Below, piece by piece: positions 13,480 through 14,011 of a DNA stretch of 14,011 nt. Positions within the stretch are counted from its first letter, which is position 1; each line of letters opens with the position of its first letter. The stretch is from Alphaproteobacteria bacterium (lineage in GTDB: Bacteria; Pseudomonadota; Alphaproteobacteria; Rhizobiales; Aestuariivirgaceae), in assembly GCA_026400595.1 (NCBI GenBank), contig JAPLOT010000066.1:1-14011 (forward strand). The letters are read 5' to 3'. Below the pieces are notes generated by a model. It was not told the origin of the DNA and searched no databases. It saw only the letters and a list, made by a program, of their open reading frames with translations. Both the position numbers and the translations under genes were made by a program.

Positions 13480-14011
13480 CCGTTTCGCTTTCGGCAGATG
13501 CGAGGACGTCGGATGCGATATCGTTGAGCGTTGCTTCCAGATCGGAGCTGGAGTCGATCAGGTGATAAGTGGCCGCGCTGCTTGCGCAGGAAGACAATAC
13601 GTCCTGCGCCGTAATGTTCGACGTAATGCCAATGCCGACCGCATAGATGATGATGCCCTTCGCCTTCATGTTTGTGCAAATTGCCTTAGCATGTACGTCT
13701 GGGTCGCCGTTGGTGCCTACGCAGTTGATCTTGTAGGTAAAGGTCTCATAGGATGACGCGGTGTCTGAGGAAGTGACTCCATTGCAGTAGGAAATGTCGC
13801 TGTCCCCCCTCGCAGTGAGGATGGCGACCTTCACGGTCTCGTCGCCATACGCGCCTGGCGCATATTCGTCGGTGAAGTATCCGAAGTTCGGAGAAAGCGC
13901 ATACCAGGCCCAAGCAAAGCCAATGTGACTCGCACGCGCTCCGCTTGGCGTGGTGTTGCTGATCACTGCTTCCAGATTGGAACTGTTCGACGTGAGTCCG
14001 GTAATGCCGTT
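13454..14011 (-). CDS. TadG-like protein, copy 3, C-terminal part (cut by window end)
   Basis: The last 185 residues of a third paralogue are visible; the frame stays open to base 14011, so the start lies outside the window. It opens with NGITGLTSNSSNLEAVIS, matching the NE-LPLT segment of the other copies. It then has HIGFAWAWYALSPNFG, an altered metal loop (VAILTARGDSDISYCNG in place of MTDG), INCVGTNGDPD, ICTNMKAKGIIIYAVGIG and DVLSSCASSA. All four cysteines expected for this half are kept. It ends ESETDDSVRLIQ, close to the RLS tail of copy 1. The visible half lacks the vWA TDG motif, as in copy 2. No downstream gene follows within reading distance except the decayed modules. Confidence 0.85.
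   Translation of the reverse strand, partial: NGITGLTSNSSNLEAVISNTTPSGARASHIGFAWAWYALSPNFGYFTDEYAPGAYGDETVKVAILTARGDSDISYCNGVTSSDTASSYETFTYKINCVGTNGDPDVHAKAICTNMKAKGIIIYAVGIGITSNITAQDVLSSCASSAATYHLIDSSSDLEATLNDIASDVLASAESETDDSVRLIQ

Noticed and set aside
13793..13819. RGD-S tripeptide in copy 3 as an integrin-type ligand
   Set aside because: It sits in the degenerate metal loop of a single copy and is absent from the paralogues; a chance match is more likely.

Overview
The window looks like chromosomal DNA from a GC-rich alphaproteobacterium, most likely Hyphomicrobiales (Rhizobiales). The GatB protein closely follows the rhizobial form as I remember it, promoter -10 boxes of the GCTATAA type occur, and Tad-type pilus proteins are present. 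The genus cannot be fixed from the sequence alone. No tRNA, rRNA, CRISPR array, insertion sequence or phage gene was seen.

Positions 1-9735 hold ordinary accessory and housekeeping genes. On the plus strand come an EamA-type transporter (333-1280) and a small Tat-exported protein (1329-1736). Facing them on the minus strand is a metC-creA pair: a cystathionine beta-lyase-like PLP enzyme (3468-2293) and a periplasmic CreA-family protein (2244-1726). Divergent from metC is a PhzS-like FAD monooxygenase (3532-4773), which runs tail to tail into a DUF3237-family protein (5241-4777). Next, on the plus strand, are a two-helix membrane peptide (5266-5484), gatB (5533-7014), a glutathione S-transferase fold with a Lys/Ala/Pro-rich histone-H1-like N-terminal tail (7114-7884), a membrane-anchored endonuclease/exonuclease/phosphatase-family protein (7903-8901) and a one-repeat Sel1 protein (9175-9444). 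A small secreted protein (9735-9460) closes this part.

Positions 9910-14011 are different: a tandem array of TadG-like proteins, all on the minus strand. Each full copy has an N-terminal Tad transmembrane segment, a von Willebrand factor A-like region and eight cysteines at matching places. There are two complete copies (11259-9910 and 12831-11434) and the C-terminal 185 residues of a third that runs off the window end. Between copies 2 and 3 lies about 500 bp holding two decayed C-terminal modules in a single frame broken by one amber stop. Only copy 1 keeps near-canonical metal-site (MIDAS) sequences; copy 2, and the visible part of copy 3, have lost them. Copies 1 and 2 share a 14-nt motif about 94 bp upstream of their preferred starts, and an 11-bp stem-loop lies between them. 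This expanding and decaying family of cysteine-rich surface proteins is the best candidate here for something not yet described.
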